The position numbers and the translations under genes were made by a program. A stretch of DNA of 9,505 nucleotides from an uncultured Oscillospiraceae bacterium (GTDB lineage: Bacteria > Bacillota > Clostridia > Oscillospirales > Oscillospiraceae), in the NCBI GenBank assembly GCA_904398675.1, contig CAJFPI010000082.1, forward strand, positions 1-9,505, read 5' to 3'. This document shows positions 1 to 6,503 of the stretch, piece after piece. Within the stretch, counting starts at the first letter, position 1, and each line of letters begins with the position of its first letter. Below the pieces are notes generated by a model. That model did not search any database and had not been told where the DNA came from. It worked only from the letters and a program-made list of their open reading frames with translations.

Positions 1-566
1 GCGCCGGAGATGGCCTGATAGGTGCAGACAAGAGCCTTCTCCAGGCCGTATTTCTTCAGGGGATGGAGAGCCGGCACATAGGACTGCAGGGAGCAGTTGG
101 ACTTGACGGCGATGAATCCCCGCTTGGTGCCAAGGCGCTTGCGCTGGGCGTCGATGATTTTAATGTGGTCTGCGTTGATCTCGGGGATCACCATGGGCAC
201 GTCCTCCGTCCAGCGGTGGGCGGAGTTGTTGGACACCACGGGGCACTCCAGCTTGGCGTATTTCTCCTCCAGCGCCCGGATCTCCTCCTTCTTCATGTCC
301 ACGGCGCAGAAAACGAAGTCCACCGCCCCGGCGATCTTCTCCGCGTCGGCCTCCGCGTCCATGACGACGATCTTCCGGGCCTCCTGGGGGATCTCGCCGC
401 CGATGGCCCAGCGGCTGCCCACGGCCTCCTCATAGGTCTTTCCGGCGCTGCGGCTGCTGGCGGCGATCACGGTCAGCTGGAACCAGGGGTGGTTTTCCAT
501 CAGAGAGACAAAGCGCTGGCCCACCATGCCGGTGCCGCCGATCACGCCTACACGATACTTTTCCAT
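1..566 (-). CDS. asd: Aspartate-semialdehyde dehydrogenase, N-terminal 188 codons (cut by window edge)
   Basis: Asd reduces aspartyl-4-phosphate to aspartate semialdehyde with NADPH, the branch point towards lysine/diaminopimelate, threonine and methionine; it is cytoplasmic. Reading the minus strand from ATG at 566-564 gives MEKYRVGVIGGTGMVG, a Rossmann dinucleotide loop (residues 7-16). An SNNSAHR segment lies at residues 112-118, and the catalytic cysteine is Cys158 in KSNCSLQSY. That cysteine context and the KRGFIAVK lead-in look like the archaeal/fungal-like Asd branch common in Clostridia rather than the E. coli type; this is judged from memory of the family. AGGAGG at 581-576 sits 9 bases before the ATG, which fixes the start. 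The C-terminal half, with the substrate-binding Arg/His residues, lies beyond base 1. The gene is divergent from the spoIID-like gene, so it is probably its own transcription unit. Confidence 0.95.
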   Translation of the reverse strand, partial: MEKYRVGVIGGTGMVGQRFVSLMENHPWFQLTVIAASSRSAGKTYEEAVGSRWAIGGEIPQEARKIVVMDAEADAEKIAGAVDFVFCAVDMKKEEIRALEEKYAKLECPVVSNNSAHRWTEDVPMVIPEINADHIKIIDAQRKRLGTKRGFIAVKSNCSLQSYVPALHPLKKYGLEKALVCTYQAISG

Positions 567-615
567 TGGAATCATCCTCCTGCTTGTCATGAGAATTGAA
601 ATAAACGGCTTTGTC

Positions 616-644
616 TTGCAAAGTCCGCATATTTTCGCTATAAT
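616..644 (+). promoter_or_regulatory. Sigma-A-type promoter for the spoIID-queA-tgt run
   Basis: TTGCAA (616-621), exactly 17 bases, then a perfect TATAAT (639-644). The predicted start near 651 gives a leader of about 93 bases before the spoIID-like gene. A small GC hairpin, CGCCC-TGT-GGGCG (656-668), lies at the very 5' end of the transcript; no T-run follows, so it is not a terminator. The region points towards the spoIID-like gene, and no sigma-E-type sporulation promoter was found in the gap. Confidence 0.65.
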
Positions 645-687
645 ACAAACGATTCCGCCCTGTGGGCGTCGCGCATGGGGTGAGTAA

Positions 688-716
688 GTCATATCACATT
701 TTCTGCAACCTGTCAA
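688..716 (-). promoter_or_regulatory. Candidate sigma-A promoter for asd, with palindrome over the -35
   Basis: On the minus strand TTGACA (716-711, a perfect -35) is followed after 17 bases by TATGAC (693-688, 4/6 of the consensus -10). Transcription would start near 681, leaving a leader of about 115 bases before asd. The -35 lies inside the palindrome CCTGT-CA-ACAGG (709-720), which could be a repressor operator or chance. No riboswitch fold was recognised in the leader. Confidence 0.45.
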
Positions 717-743
717 CAGGATTTCCTGGGCTCCGGAGGACAT

Positions 744-2441
744 ATGAACAAGTTTTTTCGATCTTTTCTTCTCTGTTTGTTTCTCATGGGCATTTTCACG
801 GTTTCTGCCTATGCAGCAGCGGACACCCTGAAGGTCGGCCTGCGCTACGGCTCCGGCGGGATGTTTTCCGCCAACCTCCAGAATGTGACAGGCTCCGGCT
901 GGGGCTATGAGGTAGGCTATTATGACGGAAACCGGAATTTTGTCACACTGGGATCCATTGACACCAACGAGATCTCCATGACGGCCGACGGCGCAGTTTA
1001 TATCGCCGCCGACGGGACCTATTCCCCCTCCGGCAGCGGCGCCGCCATCGGCGGTTACCACATCCAGCTGTCGGAGTCCTTCTCCAGCTGGGAGGAGGTA
1101 TCCTATGCGGCGGGGCAGTTCGAGGGGGCCTTTCCCGCCTATATCAACGGGACCTACCGCCTGCGCATCGGCCACTTCATGACCCGGGCGGACGCGGCCG
1201 CCAGAGCGGCATTATATGTAGGGACTACCTGGCGGGACAGCGCTGGCGGGCAGCACGCCTTTTCCGCGGATGCGGCTGGCCCCACCGGGACCGCTGTCAC
1301 CATCACTGTCACCGGCACCCAGACCATCCTATTCGAGTTTGACTGTTCTGGTGCCATCAGCCTGGGCGTGATGCCTGTGGGGGCGTCGCCCACGGTGACG
1401 TGGTTCAAGGGCTACCGCTACTACGGCGGCTTTGAGTATCCCCGCACCACCGGGGGGAATCTCTCGGTCATCAACGTCCTGCCCCTGGAGGACTATGTGA
1501 AGGGCGTGGTGCCCTATGAAATGAGCCCCAGCTGGTCTCTGGAGGCGCTGAAGGCCCAGGCCGTCTGCGCCAGGACCTATGCCCTCCGGGCCACATGGCA
1601 CCGGGGGGACGGGTTTGACGTCTGCAACGGCACCGACTGCCAGGTGTACTACGGCGTGGGCAGCGCCACGGCCCTCAGCGACCGGGCGGCGGAGGAGACT
1701 GCCGGGCTGTGCCTCTATTACAACGGGCAGCTGATCGAGGCGGTCTATTCCGCCTCCAACGGCGGCGCCAGCGAGTCGGCCAAAAATGTGTGGGGCAGCG
1801 ACGTGGGGTATCTCCAGGGGAAGATCGATCCCTATGAGTCCGCCATCTCCATTCCCAGCTATCAGTATTCCGTCGCCTTTACCGCTCGGGAGCTCAGCCA
1901 GATCCTTGCCAGCAAGGGCCGCTCCGTGGGGACGGTGCGGGATGTGTATGTGTCTTCCACCACAGATGTGGGGAACGTGGCGGCAGTGACCTTTGTGGGC
2001 AGCACCGGAACCGTCACCGTCACAGGTGAGACCTGCCGCACCATCTGGAATGGCGTCATCAGCGGCAAGAGCGTCCGCAGCCAGCGCTACACCATCTCCG
2101 GCGGCAGCGGCGGCGGGGGAGGATACCCCGTCAACGGCGACGGCGCCGTGATCAGCGAGGTGGGGGGCAACTATGTGATCTCCGGCGGCGGCACCATCTC
2201 CGCCTACAGCGGCGGCGAGACCTATGTGATGACCGGCAGCGGCCTGCAGCAGCTCCAGCCGAGCGGGGGAGGAGCCGGTACCGGCGGCAGCGCCGGCGTC
2301 TTTACCATCACCGGCGCCGGCAGCGGACACAACGTGGGCATGAGCCAGTACGGCGCCAAGGCCATGGCGGAGCTGGGATACGGCTATGAGGAGATTCTCC
2401 ACTTTTACTACACCGATGTAACCATTGAGAGGGCGGTTTGA
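744..2441 (+). CDS. spoIID: SpoIID/LytB-domain protein, secreted, probable peptidoglycan lytic transglycosylase
   Basis: SpoIID cleaves amidase-denuded glycan strands during engulfment, working with SpoIIM and SpoIIP. The 565-residue product starts with a signal peptide or membrane anchor (MNKFFRSF, then a hydrophobic stretch to about residue 24). Residues about 129-155 (AFPAYINGTYRLRIGHF) resemble a SPOR-type fold; that is inference. The SpoIID domain begins at about residue 240 with LPLEDYVKGVVPYEM; Glu259 matches the catalytic Glu of the family. His286, Cys294 and Cys299 fit the zinc site, but Asp298 stands where family members usually have His. The signature GHNVGMSQYGA lies at 528-538. 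A Gly-rich insert (about 452-520) separates the last two blocks. It is longer than B. subtilis SpoIID (roughly 340 residues). GGAGGA (735-740) is only 3 bases from the ATG, unusually close. Its stop overlaps the queA start, so translation is probably coupled. A non-sporulation wall hydrolase of the same family is the alternative. Confidence 0.85.
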   Translation: MNKFFRSFLLCLFLMGIFTVSAYAAADTLKVGLRYGSGGMFSANLQNVTGSGWGYEVGYYDGNRNFVTLGSIDTNEISMTADGAVYIAADGTYSPSGSGAAIGGYHIQLSESFSSWEEVSYAAGQFEGAFPAYINGTYRLRIGHFMTRADAAARAALYVGTTWRDSAGGQHAFSADAAGPTGTAVTITVTGTQTILFEFDCSGAISLGVMPVGASPTVTWFKGYRYYGGFEYPRTTGGNLSVINVLPLEDYVKGVVPYEMSPSWSLEALKAQAVCARTYALRATWHRGDGFDVCNGTDCQVYYGVGSATALSDRAAEETAGLCLYYNGQLIEAVYSASNGGASESAKNVWGSDVGYLQGKIDPYESAISIPSYQYSVAFTARELSQILASKGRSVGTVRDVYVSSTTDVGNVAAVTFVGSTGTVTVTGETCRTIWNGVISGKSVRSQRYTISGGSGGGGGYPVNGDGAVISEVGGNYVISGGGTISAYSGGETYVMTGSGLQQLQPSGGGAGTGGSAGVFTITGAGSGHNVGMSQYGAKAMAELGYGYEEILHFYYTDVTIERAV

Positions 2442-3472
2442 TACCATTGAAAACAAGGGATTTCTATTTTGACCTGCCGGAGGAGCTGATTGCCCAGACG
2501 CCTCTGGAGCGGCGGGATGCCTCCCGTCTGCTGACGCTGGACAAGGTGACGGGGGCGTGGTCCCACCGCCACTTCTACGATCTGCCGGAGCTGCTCCGCC
2601 CCGGCGACTGCCTCATTTTAAACGATTCCCGGGTGCTCCCAGCCCGGCTTTTGGGCCATCGGTTCCCCGGCGGCGGCGCCTGCGAGGTGCTGCTGCTGAT
2701 CGACAGGGGGGACAAGGTGTGGGAGTGTCTGGTGCGCCCGGGGAAAAAGCTGAAAAAGGGGGCGAGGGTCTCCTTTGGCGATGGGGAGCTCACCGCTGAG
2801 ATCGTGGACGAGGTGGAGGGGGGTAACCGGCTGGTGCGCTTTGACTACCAGGGGATTTTTCTGGAGGTTCTGGAGCGGCTGGGGAAAATGCCACTGCCTC
2901 CCTATATCAAGGCGGAGCTGCAGGACGCGGAGCGGTATCAGACCGTCTACTCCCGTGTCACCGGCAGCGCGGCGGCCCCCACGGCGGGGCTCCATTTTAC
3001 AAAAGAGCTGATGGAAACGGTTCGGAGGATGGGCGTGTCTATCGGATATGTGACGCTGCATGTGGGCCTCGGCACCTTCCGCCCTGTCAAGGAAGAAGAC
3101 ATTACAGACCATGATATGCACAGCGAGTACTGTGTCATTCCCCGGGAGACGGCGGACCTGATCAACCGCACCAAGGCATCCGGCGGCCGGGTGATCTGCG
3201 TGGGGACCACCTCCTGCCGCACCATCGAGAGCTGGGCGGCGGAGGACGGCCATATGGAGCCGAAGGCCGGCTGGACGAAGATCTTCATCTACCCCGGCTA
3301 CCGCTTTAAAGTGATGGACGGGCTCATCACCAATTTCCACCTGCCGGAGAGTACCCTCATCATGCTGGTTTCCGCCCTGGCGGGGCGGGAGCATGTGCTG
3401 GCGGCCTATGAGGAGGCGGTGCGCCAGCGCTACCGTTTCTTCAGCTTTGGCGACGCCATGCTGATCTTGTAA
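2438..3472 (+). CDS. queA: S-adenosylmethionine:tRNA ribosyltransferase-isomerase
   Basis: QueA transfers and isomerises the ribosyl group of SAM onto preQ1 at position 34 of tRNAs (Asp, Asn, His, Tyr), forming epoxyqueuosine; it acts just after Tgt, encoded downstream. Family blocks are all present: FDLPEELIAQTPLERRDASRL (11-31), PLPPYIK (152-158), AAAPTAGLHFT (178-188), HVGLGTFRPV (208-217), GTTSCRTIES (256-265), TNFHLPEST (298-306) and the C-terminal FSFGDAMLIL. The 344-residue length is normal. There is no ATG. TTG at 2438 gives a 4-base overlap (TTGA) with the spoIID stop, while TTG at 2447 gives MKTRDFYFDLP, which fits the family N-terminus better. GAGAGGG (2427-2433) is 4 bases before the first and 13 before the second, so the exact start is open; 2438 is used here. 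Function is very secure. Confidence 0.97.
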   Translation: MIPLKTRDFYFDLPEELIAQTPLERRDASRLLTLDKVTGAWSHRHFYDLPELLRPGDCLILNDSRVLPARLLGHRFPGGGACEVLLLIDRGDKVWECLVRPGKKLKKGARVSFGDGELTAEIVDEVEGGNRLVRFDYQGIFLEVLERLGKMPLPPYIKAELQDAERYQTVYSRVTGSAAAPTAGLHFTKELMETVRRMGVSIGYVTLHVGLGTFRPVKEEDITDHDMHSEYCVIPRETADLINRTKASGGRVICVGTTSCRTIESWAAEDGHMEPKAGWTKIFIYPGYRFKVMDGLITNFHLPESTLIMLVSALAGREHVLAAYEEAVRQRYRFFSFGDAMLIL

Positions 3473-3484
3473 GGGGGGCAGGGA

Positions 3485-3754
3485 ATGATCCAATGGCTGC
3501 AGCAGTACGCTGACAATGATATCGTGGTGGTCCTGGCTATCCTGGTGCTGTTTCTCGGCATCGGTGGCGCGGCGCTGTATCTCACGCCCCGGATCGCCGC
3601 GTGGCTGGACCACCGCGACAAGACCCACCCCGGCTACTACGACGGGATGCTCCGGGAGGATCCCGCCCTCCACCCGGAAAAGGCGGAGGAGGACGCCGGG
3701 GAGGCGCTGGAGCAGGACAAGGAAGAGCAGGAGGAGAAGGATGCGGACCAGTGA
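3485..3754 (+). CDS. Small single-pass membrane protein with acidic C-terminal tail, unknown function
   Basis: I do not recognise this 89-residue protein. It starts MIQWLQQYADND, followed by one clear membrane helix (about residues 13-34: IVVVLAILVLFLGIGGAALYL), a middle section with DHRDKTHPGYYDGMLREDP (about 42-60), and a tail of almost only Glu/Asp/Lys/Gln (about 64-89). The likely topology is N-terminal anchor with a cytoplasmic charged tail, resembling YajC in overall layout but without YajC motifs. The ATG follows a purine-rich stretch (GGGGGG at 3473-3478, AGGGA at 3480-3484) and lies 12 bases after the queA stop; its 3' end overlaps the next gene by 14 bases. This tight packing and a clean frame argue that it is real and co-expressed with queA and tgt. 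Confidence 0.7.
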   Translation: MIQWLQQYADNDIVVVLAILVLFLGIGGAALYLTPRIAAWLDHRDKTHPGYYDGMLREDPALHPEKAEEDAGEALEQDKEEQEEKDADQ

Positions 3755-4004
3755 GCTGCCCAACATCGGGCCGGTTCTGGAGGGACACCTCCGCGCCGCC
3801 GGGATCGAGACGGCGGAGCAGCTGCGGGCGGTTGGGGCGGAGGAGGCCTTCTGCCGCATCCGCGCCTCCGCCAAGCCCGACGCCTGCCTCCACGAGCTGG
3901 AGGCCCTGGCCGGGGCGGTGGAGGGGATCCGGAAGAGCCTTCTGTCCCGGGCGCGCAAGGAGGCGCTGCGCCGGTATTTTGCGGCGCTGAATCAGACACA
4001 GTAG
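3741..4004 (+). CDS. Stand-alone TfoX C-terminal domain protein
   Basis: The 87-residue product starts MRTSELPNIGPVLEGHLRAA and continues through GIETAEQLRAVGAEEAFCRIR to CLHELEALAGAVEGIR and a basic C-terminus. The LPNIG...L..AGI.T.E.LR.LGAE.A..R........L..L..A..G pattern is that of the TfoX C-terminal domain (a helix-hairpin-helix-like fold found at the end of the competence regulator TfoX/Sxy and as single-domain proteins in Firmicutes). The TfoX N-terminal domain is absent, so a competence role should not be assumed; DNA or RNA binding is a family-level guess. The ATG at 3741 lies within the end of the preceding gene, with GAGGAG (3731-3736) 4 bases upstream. The same frame stays open far upstream but contains Arg/Pro-rich out-of-frame sequence, so this internal start is preferred. 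tgt follows after 10 bases. Confidence 0.8.
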   Translation: MRTSELPNIGPVLEGHLRAAGIETAEQLRAVGAEEAFCRIRASAKPDACLHELEALAGAVEGIRKSLLSRARKEALRRYFAALNQTQ

Positions 4005-4014
4005 GAGAAGAGAT

Positions 4015-5148
4015 ATGTTTGAAGTCATCAAGAGGGAGGGCCGCGCCCGGCGCGGCCGTTTTTCCTGTGCCCACGGCGGCCAGGTGCAGACGCCGGTTTT
4101 TATGAATGTGGCCACCCAGGCCGCTATAAAGGGGGGGCTCTCCGCCGTGGACCTGGAGACGGTCCGCTGCCAGATCGCCCTGTGCAACACCTATCACCTC
4201 CACCTGCGGCCGGGGGATGACGTGGTGAAGGCCCTGGGGGGGCTCCATCAGATGATGCGCTGGGACGGTCCCATCCTCACCGATTCCGGCGGGTTCCAGG
4301 TGTTCTCCCTGGCCTCCCTGCGGAAGATCAAGGAGGAGGGGGTCCATTTCTCCTCCCACATCGACGGACGGAAGATCTTCATGGGGCCGGAGGAGTCCAT
4401 GCAGATTCAGTCCAACCTGGGCAGCGACATTGCCATGGCCTTTGACGAGTGCATTGAAAACCCGGCGCCCTACGAGTATGTGAAGACCTCCTGTGAGCGG
4501 ACGCTGCGGTGGCTCCGGCGGTGCAGGGCTGAGCACGACCGGCTGGGCGCCCTGCCCGACTGTGTCAATCCCCGCCAGATGCTCTTCGGCATCAACCAGG
4601 GGGGGACCTACGATGACCTGCGGGTCTGGCATATGCAGGAGATCGCCAAGCTGGACTGCGACGGCTACGCCATCGGCGGCCTTGCGGTGGGGGAGCCGGC
4701 GGAGGTGATGTACCACATCATCGAGCAGGTGGAGCCCCACATGCCGGAGGAGAAACCCCGGTACCTCATGGGAGTGGGGACGCCGGGGAACATCCTGGAG
4801 GCCGTGGCCCGGGGGGTGGATTTCTTCGACTGCGTCATGCCCGCCCGCAACGCCCGCCACGGCCGGCTCTTCACCTGGAGCGGCAGCCTCAACATCAAAA
4901 ATGAGAAGTATAAGCTGGACACCCGGCCCATTGACCCGGACTGCGGCTGCCCGGTGTGCCGGCGGTACAGCCGGGCCTATCTCCGCCACCTGTTCGCGGC
5001 GGGGGAGATGCTGGCCATGCGCCTGGCGGTGGCCCACAACCTCTACTTTTACAACAGCCTGATGGAGCGGATCCGGGAGGCGCTGGACCAAGGGGTGTTC
5101 GAGGCGTTCCGCCAGGAGTATCTCCCCCGGCTGGAGGCGAAAATTTAG
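4015..5148 (+). CDS. tgt: tRNA-guanine(34) transglycosylase
   Basis: Tgt exchanges guanine 34 in GUN-anticodon tRNAs for the queuosine precursor preQ1. Visible residues: Asp90 in ILTDSGGFQ (general base), INQGG at 193-197, GGLAVGE at 221-227 and the nucleophile Asp272 in FFDCVMPARNARHG. A zinc site is formed by Cys310, Cys312, Cys315 and His341 (DCGCPVC...AHNLYFY). Val225 at the GGLAVGE position is what bacterial preQ1-using enzymes carry; eukaryotic queuine-using enzymes have Gly there, so preQ1 is the likely substrate, in keeping with queA upstream. 377 residues is the family length. AGGAG (4003-4007) lies 7 bases before the ATG. The NTYHLHLRPGD and ATQAAIKGG sequences look like the Clostridia subgroup. 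queC/D/E/F are not in the window, so preQ1 must come from elsewhere on the chromosome or by salvage. Confidence 0.97.
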   Translation: MFEVIKREGRARRGRFSCAHGGQVQTPVFMNVATQAAIKGGLSAVDLETVRCQIALCNTYHLHLRPGDDVVKALGGLHQMMRWDGPILTDSGGFQVFSLASLRKIKEEGVHFSSHIDGRKIFMGPEESMQIQSNLGSDIAMAFDECIENPAPYEYVKTSCERTLRWLRRCRAEHDRLGALPDCVNPRQMLFGINQGGTYDDLRVWHMQEIAKLDCDGYAIGGLAVGEPAEVMYHIIEQVEPHMPEEKPRYLMGVGTPGNILEAVARGVDFFDCVMPARNARHGRLFTWSGSLNIKNEKYKLDTRPIDPDCGCPVCRRYSRAYLRHLFAAGEMLAMRLAVAHNLYFYNSLMERIREALDQGVFEAFRQEYLPRLEAKI

Positions 5149-5151
5149 GAC

Positions 5152-5180
5152 TTGCCAAAACCTGTATCCTCCGGTATAAT
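5152..5180 (+). promoter_or_regulatory. Sigma-A-type promoter for yajC
   Basis: TTGCCA (5152-5157), 17 bases, then a perfect TATAAT (5175-5180), starting 3 bases after the tgt stop. The predicted transcript start near 5187 gives a leader of about 54 bases. This lets yajC be expressed independently of the queA-tgt run. No terminator is visible between tgt and yajC, so readthrough is also likely. Confidence 0.7.
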
Positions 5181-5240
5181 AAAATATAACGCGTATCCAG
5201 CCCCAGGGCGGAGCGCATTCACACAAAGGAGAAGAACGCT

Positions 5241-5636
5241 ATGCCTGCAGAGTTTTCCAGCATTATTATGATTCTTTTGATGGTGGCCATCGTCTACTTC
5301 CTGATGATCCGCCCGGAGCAGAAACGGAAGAAACAGGCCCAGGAGCTGCGCAACTCCCTGAAGAAGGGCGATATGATCACCAGCATCGGCGGCATCGTGG
5401 GAAAGATCGTCATGGTCAATGAGAACACCATCATCATTGAGACCAGCGAGGACCGGGTCCGCATGGAGCTGACCAAGTGGGCGGTTTCCACCACCGGCGT
5501 CCAGACCTCCGACATGCCGGAGCCCCAGAAGAAGGAGAAGAAGGACAAGGACGAGAAAGAGCCGGAGGAGACCAAGGAGCTGAAGTCCAAGGAAGACGCC
5601 AAGGCCAAGGAGGACAAGGAGCCCTGGGAGAAGTAA
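5241..5636 (+). CDS. yajC: Preprotein translocase subunit YajC
   Basis: YajC is a small inner-membrane protein that associates with SecDF and SecYEG in protein export. The 131-residue product has one N-terminal helix (about 5-23, SSIIMILLMVAIVYFLMI) followed by RPEQKRKKQAQELRNSLKKGD and the family core GDMITSIGGIVGKIV (43-57), then a beta-rich stretch ending about residue 84. Residues about 91-131 form a Lys/Glu/Asp-rich tail beyond the usual core. AAAGGAG (5225-5231) lies 9 bases before the ATG. Downstream of tgt is the classic location of yajC. secD and secF, which follow it in E. coli, are absent here; a terminator follows instead, then the YrzE-type gene, as in B. subtilis. Confidence 0.95.
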   Translation: MPAEFSSIIMILLMVAIVYFLMIRPEQKRKKQAQELRNSLKKGDMITSIGGIVGKIVMVNENTIIIETSEDRVRMELTKWAVSTTGVQTSDMPEPQKKEKKDKDEKEPEETKELKSKEDAKAKEDKEPWEK

Positions 5637-5665
5637 GCCGGATCCCCCTTTCCATATAGAAGATC

Positions 5666-5700
5666 AAAGGCACGGGATGCATGCATCCCGTGCCTTTTTT
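5666..5700 (+). terminator. Intrinsic terminator after yajC
   Basis: A perfect inverted repeat runs from 5666 to 5697: arms of 13 bases (5666-5678 and 5685-5697, AAAGGCACGGGAT and its complement) around the self-complementary 6-base loop GCATGC, followed by a T-run 5695-5700. The A-run on the left side may allow weak termination in the other direction. It lies 29 bases after the yajC stop and separates yajC from the next gene. Confidence 0.93.
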
Positions 5701-5717
5701 GCCGCGCCCCGCATAAT

Positions 5718-5744
5718 CTGAAAAGTCCGCCCATAAGGTACGAT
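5718..5744 (+). promoter_or_regulatory. Weak candidate promoter for the YrzE-type gene
   Basis: TACGAT (5739-5744) is a fair -10. The best -35 is CTGAAA (5718-5723) with a short 15-base spacer. A promoter is needed here because a strong terminator precedes. If used, transcription would start near 5751, after the possible GTG start at 5746, which favours the ATG at 5782. Confidence 0.25.
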
Positions 5745-5781
5745 AGTGGAAACAGAAAACAGATGGGAGGTTTTTAAGGCA

Positions 5782-6192
5782 ATGGGAAAAAAGGAAAAAA
5801 AGCTGGGGCTGCCGGCGCTGTGCCTCACGGCGCCGGCAGCATTGACGGTGTACCTGCTGCTGCAGCTGGTCAATGCGCTGCTGGTGTCCAGGGAGGTGGT
5901 GGGGGAGGGAAACGCTCCGCTGCTGGTTTATGCTGCGGCAGGAATAGCGGTCCTCTTGTCTGTGACAGTGCTGGGCAGGAGGGAGCATAGCGGACGGCTG
6001 GCCCTCGGTCTGGGAACAGCAGGGCTCTTCGCAGCCGCCGTGCTGCTGCTGTCCTTTGCTGGAGCGGAGCGGGGCGGACAGCTCCGGCATCTGCCCTGGA
6101 TCCTTTTAGCGGCACTGCTGGGAGGGCTTGCAGCCGCCTGCCTTGGCGGTGGAAATAAGCGGAAAAAGCGCGCAGCGGCACGGCGCAGGTGA
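5782..6192 (+). CDS. YrzE/TIGR04086-type four-helix membrane protein, unknown function
   Basis: A 136-residue hydrophobic protein: a basic N-terminus (MGKKEKK), four predicted membrane segments and a basic C-terminal tail (NKRKKRAAARRR). In product numbering the helices are about 8-36, 46-66, 74-93 and 105-123, with AVLLLSFAGAE ending the third and LPWILLAALLGG in the fourth. Size, topology and position directly after yajC match the YrzE/TIGR04086 family of Firmicutes (B. subtilis order tgt-yajC-yrzE); the assignment rests more on this context than on any motif. No function is known. The ATG at 5782 is chosen because GGGAGG (5765-5770) lies upstream; its spacing of 11 bases is long. A GTG at 5746 would add 12 residues but lies at or before the probable transcript start. 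Confidence 0.65.
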   Translation: MGKKEKKLGLPALCLTAPAALTVYLLLQLVNALLVSREVVGEGNAPLLVYAAAGIAVLLSVTVLGRREHSGRLALGLGTAGLFAAAVLLLSFAGAERGGQLRHLPWILLAALLGGLAAACLGGGNKRKKRAAARRR

Positions 6193-6300
6193 GCGGTTAC
6201 ATAAAAACGTGGGGATAAAGCGAGTGCCCCGGTGGGGGAGAAGGGCAGGAAGAATTTGTCAAAAGTCACAAAAATGGGCAATACAGCATTTGAGTGGGGA

Positions 6301-6328
6301 AAGGCCCCTGCAAAACAGGGCTTTTTTT
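6301..6328 (+). terminator. Intrinsic terminator after the YrzE-type gene
   Basis: CCCTG (6306-6310), loop CAAAA, CAGGG (6316-6320), then a run of seven T (6322-6328). With C6305 bulged, G6304-C6321 and further A-T pairs extend the stem outward. It lies about 110 bases after the YrzE-type stop codon. Confidence 0.75.
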
Positions 6329-6350
6329 GCCTGCAGTGGAGAATGTCAAG

Positions 6351-6384
6351 ATCTGGTGGGAGGCGGAAAGTTTCCCCACCAGAT
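6351..6384. repeat. Perfect 10-bp inverted repeat (hairpin), not a terminator
   Basis: ATCTGGTGGG (6351-6360) and CCCACCAGAT (6375-6384) pair perfectly around a 14-base loop. The loop's GGAAA...TTTCC could form a competing inner pairing. No T-run follows on either strand. It lies 22 bases after a terminator T-run and about 120 bases upstream of the next promoter, so it belongs to neither obvious transcript. Confidence 0.7.
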
Positions 6385-6433
6385 ATACGCCAAAGACGTG
6401 GAACATTTGCTTGAAATTCGCCCGTGTTGTTTG

Positions 6434-6461
6434 AGTTAACATAATGTTGTTTACATAAGAT
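6434..6461. repeat. Tandem near-repeat GTTAACATAA / GTTTACATAA, dif-like half-site
   Basis: GTTAACATAA (6435-6444) and GTTTACATAA (6449-6458) are direct repeats 14 bases apart, differing at one base. Read on the minus strand, the 28 bases divide 11-6-11 and the last arm TTATGTTAACT differs at one base from the XerD arm of E. coli dif (TTATGTTAAAT). The other arm is a poor XerC match. Either a two-copy operator for the downstream promoter or a degenerate Xer site is possible. Confidence 0.4.
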
Positions 6462-6503
6462 TTTGTCATAACTGCTGAAATCCTGAAACTTTGCCGCAAC
6501 CCC

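Noticed and set aside
1329..2456. A 375-codon minus-strand frame opposite the spoIID-like gene
   Set aside because: It is opposite a gene with clear SpoIID motifs; the Gly/Ala/His-rich product is typical of a GC-rich shadow frame.
3637..5226. A 529-codon minus-strand frame opposite tgt
   Set aside because: tgt has all catalytic and zinc residues on the plus strand; the shadow product is His/Pro/Gly-rich without any family pattern.
6232..6414. A 60-codon plus-strand frame after the YrzE-type gene
   Set aside because: GTG start, and the frame runs straight through the terminator hairpin and T-run.
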